Position numbers and translations under genes: made by a program. A stretch of 64,000 nt of DNA from an uncultured Campylobacter sp. (GTDB lineage Bacteria; Campylobacterota; Campylobacteria; Campylobacterales; Campylobacteraceae). Below the pieces are notes generated by a model, which ran no database searches, was not told where the DNA came from, and saw only the letters and a program-made list of their open reading frames with translations. Each line of letters starts with the position of its first letter. Position 1 is the first letter of the stretch. The DNA lies in the NCBI RefSeq assembly GCF_938045345.1, contig NZ_CALIMS010000037.1, forward strand, positions 1 to 64,000. Direction: 5' to 3'. Of this stretch, positions 19,393 to 27,831 are shown piece after piece.

Positions 19393-19889
19393 TGTTTTGC
19401 AAAGACCAAATCACCGGTACGCTTGTGAATTATTATGTTACCTGCAAGCGCGAGGCGTGGCTTTACGCGCATCATATCCACGCCGATCAGGAGGATGAAA
19501 ACGTGCTGATGGGCAAGGCGCTAGCGGATATCAAAGAGAACGGTTTGCAGGACTTTGCATTTTCAAATTTGAAATTTGATAAGCTTTCCAAGCAGCGCGG
19601 ACATTATCTCATCACCGAATATAAAAAGAGCCTAAAAAATCCAGAAGCAGGCAAGATGCAGCTACTTTTTTATATCTATCTTTTAAAAACAGGCTTAAAT
19701 TTAAAAGAGGTGAAAGGCAAGCTAATTAGCGGCAAAACCGTCATAGCCATTGAGGATAATGCCGAAAATTTCACTAAAATCGAAACAATTCTAAACGGCA
19801 TTACCGCCATTGTAAACGAGCCAAAGCCGCCTAAATTTAGCCCGCAAAAGATTTGCGAGAGTTGCGCTTATCGTGATTATTGCATTTAG
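19392..19889 (+). CDS. cas4: Cas4 RecB-like adaptation nuclease
   Basis: 165 residues. Cys18 (VTCKREAWLYAHH) and the C-terminal Cys155, Cys158 and Cys164 (KICESCAYRDYCI) form the 4Fe-4S cluster. ITEYKKS and MQLLFYIYLLK match RecB motifs II and III. Cas4 trims prespacers and selects PAM-proximal ends for Cas1-Cas2. From this gene onward the G+C rises sharply compared with cas3. cas2 follows after 8 bases. Confidence 0.95.
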   Translation: MFCKDQITGTLVNYYVTCKREAWLYAHHIHADQEDENVLMGKALADIKENGLQDFAFSNLKFDKLSKQRGHYLITEYKKSLKNPEAGKMQLLFYIYLLKTGLNLKEVKGKLISGKTVIAIEDNAENFTKIETILNGITAIVNEPKPPKFSPQKICESCAYRDYCI

Positions 19890-19897
19890 GAGATAGA

Positions 19898-20176
19898 ATG
19901 TACGCTATTTTATTTTACGATATTTCAAACAGCGACGAAAAGAAGAAAAATAACGCTGCGCGCGTCCGAAAGGCGGTCGAGAAGTTTCTACCTCGCGTGC
20001 AATTCAGCGTTTTTGAGGGTGAAATCAGATCGAGCGATCTTAAAAAATTAATGGCGATTTTGCAAAAAGAATGTTCTAACAGGCTTGATTCGGTAGTAAT
20101 TTATACTTTTAATTCGCTCAAATATTCACAGCGTCTCGTCATCGGGTGCGATAAAAACGAGGCAATATTCAGCTAA
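19898..20176 (+). CDS. cas2: Cas2 adaptation protein
   Basis: 92 residues from ATG 19898 with TAGGAGAT upstream; an open frame reaches 19880 inside cas4 but lacks its own site. The ferredoxin-like start MYAILFYDIS with Asp8, then VQFSVFEGEI and SVVIYTFNSLKY, is typical Cas2. It bridges two Cas1 dimers during spacer insertion. It lies before cas1, whereas the usual I-B order is cas4-cas1-cas2. Confidence 0.95.
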   Translation: MYAILFYDISNSDEKKKNNAARVRKAVEKFLPRVQFSVFEGEIRSSDLKKLMAILQKECSNRLDSVVIYTFNSLKYSQRLVIGCDKNEAIFS

Positions 20177-20192
20177 AATTTAAGGATAAAGT

Positions 20193-21191
20193 ATGCAAAA
20201 ATCGGATCGCACGCATTTTATTTTAAGCCCAGGCCGATTGCGCCGCAAAGATAATAATCTATACTTCGATAAATTTAACGACGAGGGTGGAATTTTAACT
20301 AGTAAAATTTTGCCAATTAACGCGATTGATGAAATTTATATTTTGGCGCGAGTGGAGCTTGATACTTATGCTATGGCGTTTTTGGCTGATAATAACATTT
20401 TGCTGCATATTTTTAGCGCCTATCAGAGCTTTCGCGGCAGTTTGTTCCCGAATACTTCAAATTCTGTAAATAAAAGTGGCTTTGTGCTTTTGGCGCAGTT
20501 GCGGGCTTTTGATGATCTTTCTAAGCGCCTTTTTATTGCTCGCGAGATTACTCGCGTTCGCATCTTAAATGCAGCCATTAATTGCAAGGTTTACGGTGTC
20601 TCGCTCGATACTGCGCCGCATCTGGATGCTCTAGCGCGCGCCTGCGACATAGCAGCGGTAATGGCGGTGGAAGGCGGCTTTGCCAAGCAGTATTTCGCGG
20701 CTTGGAACGAAATCATCGAGGATCAGCGCAGTTTTAAATTCACGACGCGTTCCAAACGCCCGCCGGCAGATAAAATTAATGCCCTCATTAGCTATGTAAA
20801 TACGCGTATTTATAATATCTGCCTCAGCGAAATTTACAAAACCGAGCTTGATCCGCGCATCGGCTTTTTACACGAGCCAAACTACCGTGCGCTAAGTCTG
20901 CATCTAGATCTTGCAGAGATTTTTAAGCCTATTTTAGGCGATAGATTAATTTTCGGAATGTTAAACAAGCGCGAGATTACGGCAAAAGATTTTGAAACGG
21001 ACGCGGGGCGTATTCGATTCGGTCGAGAAGCGGTGCAAAAGATCGAGCTAAAAATGATTGAGAAACTATCATCCTGCGCGAACGTAGCGGGACAGAGCTT
21101 AACCTGGCGTCAAATTATCCGTCGCGAGGCCAATCAGATTAAAAAATACGTCTGCGAAGGCGTGCCTTACGAGGGGTTGGTATGGCGGTAG
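20193..21191 (+). CDS. cas1: Cas1 integrase (subtype I-B)
   Basis: 332 residues, full length. Catalytic residues are visible: Glu160 (AVEGGFAKQYFAAWN), His227 (GFLHEPNYRALSLHLDLAEI) and the acidic residues Asp239 and Glu242. It integrates prespacers at the leader end of the array. AAGGAT precedes the ATG. It is G+C-richer than cas8-cas3, like cas4 and cas2. It is the last cas gene, and the array leader starts directly after it. Confidence 0.96.
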   Translation: MQKSDRTHFILSPGRLRRKDNNLYFDKFNDEGGILTSKILPINAIDEIYILARVELDTYAMAFLADNNILLHIFSAYQSFRGSLFPNTSNSVNKSGFVLLAQLRAFDDLSKRLFIAREITRVRILNAAINCKVYGVSLDTAPHLDALARACDIAAVMAVEGGFAKQYFAAWNEIIEDQRSFKFTTRSKRPPADKINALISYVNTRIYNICLSEIYKTELDPRIGFLHEPNYRALSLHLDLAEIFKPILGDRLIFGMLNKREITAKDFETDAGRIRFGREAVQKIELKMIEKLSSCANVAGQSLTWRQIIRREANQIKKYVCEGVPYEGLVWR

Positions 21192-21577
21192 GCTGGGGTT
21201 TTAAGCTCATTCGTGCTTTTGAAATTTTGACTAGAATCACTTGTGCCTATAGATTGCGCCCTCTTAAGATGCATGTCTTTTGAAATAAATTTGATCTGAA
21301 GCACGGAACGGCGAACGAATTGGCTTTAAAAACGCATATGCTTTTAAAATTTCAGCTTTTTTTGTTGTTCATACTTCGATTTTTGAATATCTTATATTGA
21401 GATTTTAACATTTGCACTCACGATACATATAGATAGCGATAAAGTTGTTTTTAAGATTCTGAAATGCCGAATTTTGGGCATTTAACAATCGGCGCTTTTT
21501 TAAATTTAGTCCATTTTAAGGCATAAAAATATATACTCCTAACACTTTCTACCTAGAAAAATGGCAAAATTCGTGCT
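21192..21577 (+). promoter_or_regulatory. CRISPR leader
   Basis: 386 A/T-rich bases between cas1 and the first repeat, on the side from which the repeats read toward their GAAAC ends. This fits a leader that carries the array promoter and integration site. It contains a stem-loop, AAATGCC (21462-21468) with GGCATTT (21477-21483), that may end the cas transcript, and an A/T-rich segment AAAAATATATACTCC near 21525-21540 as a candidate promoter element. Confidence 0.65.
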
Positions 21578-22373
21578 GTAGAATTCCATCCCGTTGGGAA
21601 TTGAAACTGTGATTTTGTCGCTTTCGTTTTTTGCGGTCAAGTGTAGAATTCCATCCCGTTGGGAATTGAAACTCGAAGTTCCTAAGCCCTCTTTGCTTGA
21701 TAAATTTAGTAGAATTCCATCCCGTTGGGAATTGAAACGCTTCCTCAAGCTTTCTTTCCGCCTCTTTGATCTGTAGAATTCCATCCCGTTGGGAATTGAA
21801 ACTCACCTGTTGCGACTTGAAAATCGTCTATCCAGTTCGGTAGAATTCCATCCCGTTGGGAATTGAAACAGGAAGTACCAAAATCCCCGATGATGCTCTC
21901 ATCGAGTAGAATTCCATCCCGTTGGGAATTGAAACGGGTTGAAGTTTCATTCACCGGGGTCAAATTTCCAGTAGAATTCCATCCCGTTGGGAATTGAAAC
22001 ACACATCTTGCCGTAGTAGAACCCTCAGCTATTGTAGAATTCTATCCCGTTGGGAATTGAAACGCATCGTAGTATATCTATGAAACCCGTCCACAATGTA
22101 GAATTCCATCCCGTTGGGAATTGAAACTCCTATATTTTGGCTCTATCATTGTCCTGCCTCCGTAGAATTCCATCCCGTTGGGAATTGAAACTTCTGTCAC
22201 TGCATTTTATAGCGTCCCGCAGGAATGTGGAATAATTCTATCCTTTGGGAATTGAAATGCATAAATGGGCTTATTGCACGATTTGCGTAGGCGATAGAAT
22301 TCTTCTTATTGAAATCAAAACGGATTTATGCGATACACCTTTTGCGGCAGGAATGGGTAGAATTCTCATCTCG
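21578..22373 (+). CRISPR. Main type I-B CRISPR array: 10 good repeats plus 3 degenerate
   Basis: The 30-base repeat begins GTAGAATTCC, has ATCCCGTTGG in the middle and ends GAATTGAAAC. Nine copies are identical; the one at 22034-22063 has a single C-to-T change at position 10. Good repeats start at 21578, 21643, 21709, 21773, 21840, 21906, 21971, 22034, 22098 and 22162, with spacers of 33-37 bases. Decayed repeats follow near 22227, 22293 and 22357 at the same spacing. Decay at the leader-distal end is expected for old repeats. No spacer visibly matches elsewhere in the window. Confidence 0.98.
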
Positions 22374-22896
22374 CTATAAAATTTAAAAAGATTAGTTGTG
22401 GCTGAGATAAGATATGGCATGGTGCACTTATGCGAATTTTATTCGGTTTCAATTTGCCCACCAAATATATTAAATTTATAGGTTACGAATAAAATTTTGA
22501 AGTTACTTATAGATTAAAATTTTAACGAGCTGTATATTTGCCATAATATAAATAGATTTAAATGCAACTCATTTAATAGCAATTCAAAATATTTATAAAA
22601 ATGCACGCTATGGATCTTAAAAGCTAGGTTAAAGAAGGAATTCCGCATTAATTTCAATTAAATTTACGCTACAAATTTAAGATCATGTGCCAAAGTTAGA
22701 ATTTAAAATTAAATTAGATGATACCAAAGAGGCAGAAAGATAGTAAAATTTTTATAAAGCAGAATTCGCTAGCATCCTCTGAAACTGCAAAACAAAGAAT
22801 ATCGGCGTGCTCGTCATAAAAAGGAAAAATCATCTAAATTTAATGGATACTACCGCCTTTGCCACATAAAACATAATAATTAAATGCCTCCGCCAA
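22374..22896. other. A/T-rich gene-free interval after the array
   Basis: About 520 bases, very A/T-rich, with no usable open frame, no further recognisable repeat and no clear structure. It may be the fully decayed tail of the array or the remains of a lost gene. Confidence 0.4.
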
Positions 22897-23031
22897 TTAT
22901 TTTTTAAAATTTCTAAAAAATTTCTTCAAAAGTGCCTTGTAAAAAATCGCGAATTTCGACTCTTTTTTCTCATAAATCACGCGAAAAACGCCCTGCAGAT
23001 CCAGCTTTTCTTGCAAAGTAATGTTTTGCAC
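22897..23031 (-). CDS. 44-aa basic protein coupled to the HTH gene
   Basis: A GTG start one base after the stop of the HTH gene, with GGAG at 6 bases (inside the end of that gene), opens 44 codons ending TAA. The product is strongly basic toward the end (FYKALLKKFFRNFKK) and starts VQNITLQEKLDLQGVFRVIY. The tight coupling suggests a real second gene of a two-gene unit. No family is recognised; a toxin partner or membrane-active peptide is only a guess. Confidence 0.45.
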   Translation of the reverse strand: MQNITLQEKLDLQGVFRVIYEKKESKFAIFYKALLKKFFRNFKK

Positions 23032-23032
23032 T

Positions 23033-23278
23033 CTACTCTCCTATAAGTTTTTTTATCTTATGTAGCACAAACGCAGCGTCGTCGCTATCGAGCTCGCACA
23101 ACATCTGGCATATCGCAGTCGCAGCTTGCGGCTTGGTCGTGCCCAAGCGCCAGTCCTGATACGTCCGCATCGACACGCCTAACCTCTGCGCCATCGCGGC
23201 GTGCGAGATCTTTTTGCCGTTATTTTTGGCTTCGACGGCATTGTGCAAAATGTTGAATATATCGCTCGTTTCTAACAT
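23033..23278 (-). CDS. HTH (XRE-like) regulator located between CRISPR loci
   Basis: 81 residues from ATG 23278; a TTG at 23293 would add five residues but overlaps the -10 box. The helix-turn-helix is AAMAQRLGVSMRTYQDWRLG, followed by a short helical tail ending KKLIGE. It looks like a small phage-type or toxin-antitoxin-type repressor. Palindromic GTATAA/TTATAC boxes upstream suggest autoregulation. The TATAAT lies only a few bases before the ATG, implying a leaderless or nearly leaderless mRNA, or use of another start. Confidence 0.75.
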   Translation of the reverse strand: MLETSDIFNILHNAVEAKNNGKKISHAAMAQRLGVSMRTYQDWRLGTTKPQAATAICQMLCELDSDDAAFVLHKIKKLIGE

Positions 23279-23285
23279 ATGAAAA

Positions 23286-23395
23286 TTATACAAATTTATT
23301 CGTTAATTATACATAAAATCGTATAAAATGAATAAAAATCGTGTTATTCATAAGTAAAAATAGCAAAATACTTCGTTTATCCGTATAAATTATAC
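23286..23395 (-). promoter_or_regulatory. Operator cluster of the HTH gene (GTATAA/TTATAC boxes)
   Basis: Half sites are TTATAC at 23286-23291 and 23307-23312, GTATAA at 23321-23326, and a perfect 13-base palindrome GTATAAATTATAC at 23383-23395. The pair at 23307/23321 is inverted with 8 bases between. TATAAT overlaps the half site next to the start codon. Repeated inverted hexamers beside a small HTH gene are the usual picture of an autorepressed operator. The rest of 23294-23635 is A/T-rich without a gene. Confidence 0.6.
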
Positions 23396-23635
23396 AGAAT
23401 ACTGCATAAAATAAACATAAAATTTTATAAAATTTTGCATGTTATGCCGTAAAGATGAACCGGCTTGCACAAACAGGCATCTTATAGAACGGCACATTAA
23501 ATTTTAAAACGGGGATAGATGAAATTTTACACATCGAAGCTTTTGGGGTTTGATTTTTTTGATCGGTTCTGGCAGCAATTACAAACAAAATGGAATTTTA
23601 CCCTATGTCGAGCCATATCTGCCGGTACAAAGAGC

Positions 23636-23857
23636 GTTTCAATTCCTAATGGAATAGAATTCTACGGAAAGGCGGTGAATGCGGGATATGTGAATTTCGC
23701 ATTTCAATTCCCGTTGGGAATTGAAACTATGGGCGACAGCCGCAGAGAAAAGCAAGCGACGAGGTAGAATTCTATTCCATTAGGAATTGAAACGTGATAT
23801 ACTTCATCACGTAGCCCGTGGCGTTGTGTAGAATTCCATCCCATTAGATAGAATTTC
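23636..23857. CRISPR. Broken CRISPR remnant with repeats in both orientations
   Basis: A variant 30-base repeat lies on the minus strand at 23636-23665 and, identical, on the plus strand at 23764-23793; it differs from the main repeat by four transitions (positions 10, 13, 16, 19). Between them, at 23701-23727, sits a hybrid repeat whose TTTCAATTCCC and GGGAATTGAAA arms form an 11-bp inverted repeat around GTT. Gaps are spacer-sized: 35, 36 and 34 bases. A fourth, decayed repeat starts at 23828. Two divergent mini-arrays therefore meet at a palindromic half-repeat. Confidence 0.85.
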
Positions 23858-23975
23858 AAAGAATCTTGAGGTGCACAATCATAGAATTTAATGCGTTTCT
23901 ATATATTAGGAAATAAATCCCTAATGAAGCAATTCCTAGCAAGCCTCCCTAGCGAGTAATCTTCATTGGCAAGAT

Positions 23976-24878
23976 TTAGCCCTTTTTCTTATCCTTTTTA
24001 CTCTTGCGAGAGGGGCTCTCCAGCTTGCGCCAAGCCTCGCTTTTTTGGCTATCCTCCATTAGCGCTATCTCCCTGGCGCCGTTTCGCACGAGGTTTGGAT
24101 CCACCGCAAGTTCCTTCGCATCAATCTTTTCGGGATAGTCTATGCGCGAGAGTATGCAGCGGAAAGCGTTTAGTCGCGCGATCTTTTTGTCGTTGCTATC
24201 AAGGATCGTCCACGGCGCAAACTCGGTATTTGAAGCGAGTAGCATAGAGTATTTTGCGAGCGTATATTGATTCCACAGCTCCTGCGATCTCGCATCCACC
24301 GGCGAAAGCTTGTATTGCTTCAGCGGGTCGGTACGGCGCGATTCGAAGCGCCTTTTTTGCTCCTCTTTGGAGACCGAAAAGTAAAATTTAAACAAAATTA
24401 TCCCCGCACTTACCAAAAGCTCCTCAAATTTAGGCACTTGACGCAGGAAATCTTTATGTTCGGCGTGGGTGCAAAAGCCCATCACGGGCTCGACCATCGC
24501 GCGGTTGTACCAGCTGCGGTCAAAGATCGTGATCTCGCCGCCGCTGGGTAGGTGCGCGACGTAGCGCTGGAAATACCACTGCGTCTTTTCGACATTGCTC
24601 GGCTTTTCGAGCGCTACGATGCGGCATCCGCGCGGGTTTAGGTGCTCGGTTAAACGCTTGATCGTGCCGCCTTTGCCCGCCGCGTCGCGCCCCTCCATCA
24701 AAATCAAAATTTTTAGCCCCTTCTCTTTTACGAATTTTTGCAGCTTCAAAAGCTCAATCTGGTATCTTTCAAGCAGCGTCTCGTAGTCTTTGAACGAGAT
24801 TTTTTCGTACTTTGAACTTTTAAATTCTATCTCTTTCAGCGCTATTTCACCCGTTTCGGTTTTGATCTCTTTGCTCAT
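23976..24878 (-). CDS. ppk2: Polyphosphate kinase 2
   Basis: 300 residues. Walker A is GRDAAGKGGT (63-72), the lid and base-contact segments ALEKPSNVEKTQWYFQRY and ITIFDRSWYNRAMVEPVMGF follow, and the C-terminus is Lys/Ser-rich (SRKSKKDKKKG). Class I PPK2 enzymes use polyphosphate to make GTP or ATP from the diphosphate. It is transcribed divergently from dsbD. The start ATG has AGGAGG upstream. The A/T-rich region behind its 3' end is the CRISPR remnant. Confidence 0.95.
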   Translation of the reverse strand: MSKEIKTETGEIALKEIEFKSSKYEKISFKDYETLLERYQIELLKLQKFVKEKGLKILILMEGRDAAGKGGTIKRLTEHLNPRGCRIVALEKPSNVEKTQWYFQRYVAHLPSGGEITIFDRSWYNRAMVEPVMGFCTHAEHKDFLRQVPKFEELLVSAGIILFKFYFSVSKEEQKRRFESRRTDPLKQYKLSPVDARSQELWNQYTLAKYSMLLASNTEFAPWTILDSNDKKIARLNAFRCILSRIDYPEKIDAKELAVDPNLVRNGAREIALMEDSQKSEAWRKLESPSRKSKKDKKKG

Positions 24879-24985
24879 ATTGCCTCCTAAAATTTTAAGG
24901 AATTTTACAAAAAAGTTCTTTATATTACACTATAAATTCATACTTATTACGTTAGAATGTAGGAAAAAATTTCAAAGGATAAAAT

Positions 24986-26959
24986 TTGATAAGATCACTG
25001 ATTTTGGCAGCGTTTTTTCTTTTAGGCTTGGGCGCCGAGCCCCTGAAACCCTCCGATGCGTTCAAGCTTAACGTGGCGGCGCAAAGCGATAGCGTAACGC
25101 TAAGCTTTGATATCGCGGACGGGGTCTATCTCTATCAAAACGAGATAAAAATTTTCATTGGCGGCGCGGAGGTGACGAATTTAATAAATCTGCCCGCCGC
25201 GACCGAATACAAGGATTATAAAATTTATGAGGGCAAATTTAGCATCGCCGTGCCTTTAGGCCTCGTGCTTGCAAACACCGCAGACAGCGATGATTTCGTG
25301 CTTAACGGCGATTTTTTGGGCTGCACGAAATCGGGCTTTTGCTATCAGCCGCAGCAGTTCGGCTTTAACTTCAAGCGCGTGGTGGAGGGCTATGAGATCA
25401 GCAAAATTTCAAACTCCGAGCTGAAAAAATACCGAAGCGGCGCAAATTTCGCGCATATTTCTGACACGTACAGCGCACAGAGCGGGAATTTAAATTTTGA
25501 AAGCAATACCGCAGCTTCGGGCGCAGAGGCAAATTCTGAGGCAAACTCGCACGCGACGGGAAATTCCGCGGCGAGCTCGGCGGAAAGCGCTGCGGTAAAT
25601 TCCGACGAAACCTCCGCGCAAAAAACTTCTCGCGGCGCAAATTCCATCTCCGAGCAGGATAAAATTTTAAATGTTCTCGGCGGCAAGAGCTTCATCGCGG
25701 CGATCGCGCTGTTTTTCGGCTACGGCGTGCTGCTCTCGCTAAGCCCTTGCGTCTATCCGCTCATCCCGATCCTCTCGTCGATCATCGTAGCGAAAACTTC
25801 CTCGAAGCCGAGCGCAAAAAAAAGCCTCGCCGTAAGCCTCGCGTATATTTTTGGGATGGCGAGCTCGTATGCGATTTTAGGGGCTTTCGTGGCGGTTTTC
25901 GGGCAAAATTTACAGGGCCTGCTGCAAACTCCGCTCGCGCTGATCCTAACCTCGCTCATATTTGCCGCGCTCGCGCTTTCGATGTTCGGATTTTACGAGA
26001 TCCGCCTGCCTGCGCGTTTTCAAAGCTTCTTAAATAGCAAAAGCGAAAATGCTGGCGGTCTGATCGGAGTTTTTTCGATGGGGCTTATCTCGGCGCTCGT
26101 CGTATCGCCGTGCATCTCCGCTCCGCTTGCGGGCGCGCTCGTTTACATCGCGGGCAGCGGCGACGTTCTGCTGGGCGCGGCGGCTCTTTTTGCGCTCGGG
26201 CTCGGAAGCGGTGCGCTACTGCTTGTGGTGGGGCTCGGCGGCGCATTGCCTAGGCCCGGAGCTTGGATGGAGGCGGTGCCTAAAATTTTCGGCTTTTTGC
26301 TGCTTTTTACGGCGGTGTGGATTTCGCGCACGCTTATCGGCGAAAATTTAAGCCTGCTGATTTACGCGGTTTTAGGCGCGATCTTTGCAGGATTTTTGGG
26401 GCTGTTTGACGACGGCGCGGGCGGCATCAAGCGCGCTTTGGCTCTCGTAATCGCGCTATATTCGGCGCTGCTGCTTGCGGGCTTTGCCAGCGGCGCGAAA
26501 GATTTTTCCAGACCGCTTGGTAATCTAATCCCGCAAAGCACGAGATATTCCAGCGGCGGCCCCGGCGGCGAGGGCTTGCAAGCGAGCGAAATTTCTCGCG
26601 CTAAAAATTTTAGCGGCGCGCATTTTTCGTTTGTGCACGATCTGGCGCAGCTGCGCGGCGAAATAGAAAATTCCAAAAAGCCTGTGATAGTAGACTTTTG
26701 GGCTAGCTGGTGCAAAAATTGCGAGCAGAGCGAGCGAGCATTCGCAGATCCCGCTCTTGCTGGCGCGCTTGATAAATTTAGCCTTTTAAAGATCGATCTT
26801 AGCGAAGATAGCGAGCAAAATAGGGCGATAAAAGCGCATTTTAACGTATTCGGTCCACCTACGATTCTGTTTTTTAAAGAGGGCGCCGAGATTACGAGCC
26901 TGCGCCAGATCGGCAGCGTAAATTCCGAAAAGCTGGCTGAGATTTTAAGCGAAATTTAG
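24986..26959 (+). CDS. dsbD: Thiol:disulfide interchange protein DsbD
   Basis: 657 residues from TTG with AAAGGAT upstream. In order: signal peptide (SLILAAFFLLGLGAEP), a periplasmic alpha domain with a Cys pair (GCTKSGFCYQ, near 111-120), a Ser/Ala/Asn-rich linker at about 150-228, an eight-helix CcdA-like core with SPCVYP (about 252) and SPCISAP (about 373), and a C-terminal thioredoxin domain with WCKNC (about 574-578). It passes electrons from cytoplasmic thioredoxin to periplasmic thiol proteins. The linker is encoded by the dispersed AAATTCC words and is longer than needed. Part of the family lacks one of these domains; this copy has all three. Confidence 0.93.
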   Translation: MIRSLILAAFFLLGLGAEPLKPSDAFKLNVAAQSDSVTLSFDIADGVYLYQNEIKIFIGGAEVTNLINLPAATEYKDYKIYEGKFSIAVPLGLVLANTADSDDFVLNGDFLGCTKSGFCYQPQQFGFNFKRVVEGYEISKISNSELKKYRSGANFAHISDTYSAQSGNLNFESNTAASGAEANSEANSHATGNSAASSAESAAVNSDETSAQKTSRGANSISEQDKILNVLGGKSFIAAIALFFGYGVLLSLSPCVYPLIPILSSIIVAKTSSKPSAKKSLAVSLAYIFGMASSYAILGAFVAVFGQNLQGLLQTPLALILTSLIFAALALSMFGFYEIRLPARFQSFLNSKSENAGGLIGVFSMGLISALVVSPCISAPLAGALVYIAGSGDVLLGAAALFALGLGSGALLLVVGLGGALPRPGAWMEAVPKIFGFLLLFTAVWISRTLIGENLSLLIYAVLGAIFAGFLGLFDDGAGGIKRALALVIALYSALLLAGFASGAKDFSRPLGNLIPQSTRYSSGGPGGEGLQASEISRAKNFSGAHFSFVHDLAQLRGEIENSKKPVIVDFWASWCKNCEQSERAFADPALAGALDKFSLLKIDLSEDSEQNRAIKAHFNVFGPPTILFFKEGAEITSLRQIGSVNSEKLAEILSEI

Positions 26960-27007
26960 TGAAATTTAGATAGATTTCAAACAAAATTTAGTTTTAAGGA
27001 TTGCGCG

Positions 27008-27586
27008 ATGATAAGCAAAAATAGGGCTACGAAAGAGACCAAAATCGAGCTGGAGCTGGAGATTTACGGATGCGGCGCGGCGCAGATACAAACGGGCATC
27101 GGCTTTTTCGATCATATGCTTAGCGCGTTTGCCAAGCACGCGTGGATCGATCTGAACTTGCGCTGCGAGGGCGATTTGCAGGTCGATTTTCACCACAGCG
27201 TCGAAGACTGCGGCATCGTGCTCGGAAGCGCGATAAAAGAGGCGATCTATCCCGCGCAAAACATCGAGCGCTTCGGCGATAGCGTCGTGGTGATGGACGA
27301 GGCGGCGGTTTCTGCGGCGCTTGATTTTTCCAACCGCGCGTTTTTGGTATTTAATTGCCCGAGCCTGAAGCGCGGCAAGATCGGCGAATTCGACGCCGAG
27401 CTTGTGGAGGAGTTTTTCCGCGCTTTGGCTTTCAACGCAAATTTCACGCTACATATAAGCCAAATTCGCGGCGAAAATCTGCATCACGTAGCAGAAGCCG
27501 CGTTTAAGGCGTTTGCCGTCGCATTTCGTCGCGCGATAAGTATCAATGAGCGCGCCGGCGTGCCTAGCACGAAGGGCGTTTTATAG
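27008..27586 (+). CDS. hisB: Imidazoleglycerol-phosphate dehydratase
   Basis: 192 residues, the monofunctional form without the phosphatase domain. Metal-binding motifs are GIGFFDHMLSAFAKHAW, DFHHSVEDCGI and, near the end, HHVAEAAFKAFA. It makes imidazole acetol phosphate in histidine synthesis. No other his gene is adjacent. AAGGATTGCGCG precedes the ATG. Confidence 0.96.
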   Translation: MISKNRATKETKIELELEIYGCGAAQIQTGIGFFDHMLSAFAKHAWIDLNLRCEGDLQVDFHHSVEDCGIVLGSAIKEAIYPAQNIERFGDSVVVMDEAAVSAALDFSNRAFLVFNCPSLKRGKIGEFDAELVEEFFRALAFNANFTLHISQIRGENLHHVAEAAFKAFAVAFRRAISINERAGVPSTKGVL

Positions 27587-27831
27587 CGGCAAATGCGCGC
27601 TAAATTTAGCAAAATTAGCAATTTGCGGTTTTGTAATTTTATCGGCGTTTGAAATTTTACTTTCGCCGCTCGCTTAAAATCCGCGAAATTCCGTCTTTGC
27701 TAGAATTGATTTGCAAAGGCGCGCCGCTTGGCTGAAATTTTAAACCAGCGGCGTGCGTATAGGCTGTCTAAAATTTTGCGCTCGCATTGCGTCGAAATAT
27801 CGCTTTGCGTATTAAATTTTGAAGGTGAGAT

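Noticed and set aside
21539..22002. Open frames running through the main CRISPR array on both strands
   Set aside because: Their proteins are only the repeat translated (SIPNGMEF, IPSRWELK themes); the region is plainly an array.
23519..23767. 82-codon plus-strand frame starting MKFYTSKLLGF
   Set aside because: It crosses two CRISPR repeats and a spacer-sized gap; the open frame is a by-product of the remnant.
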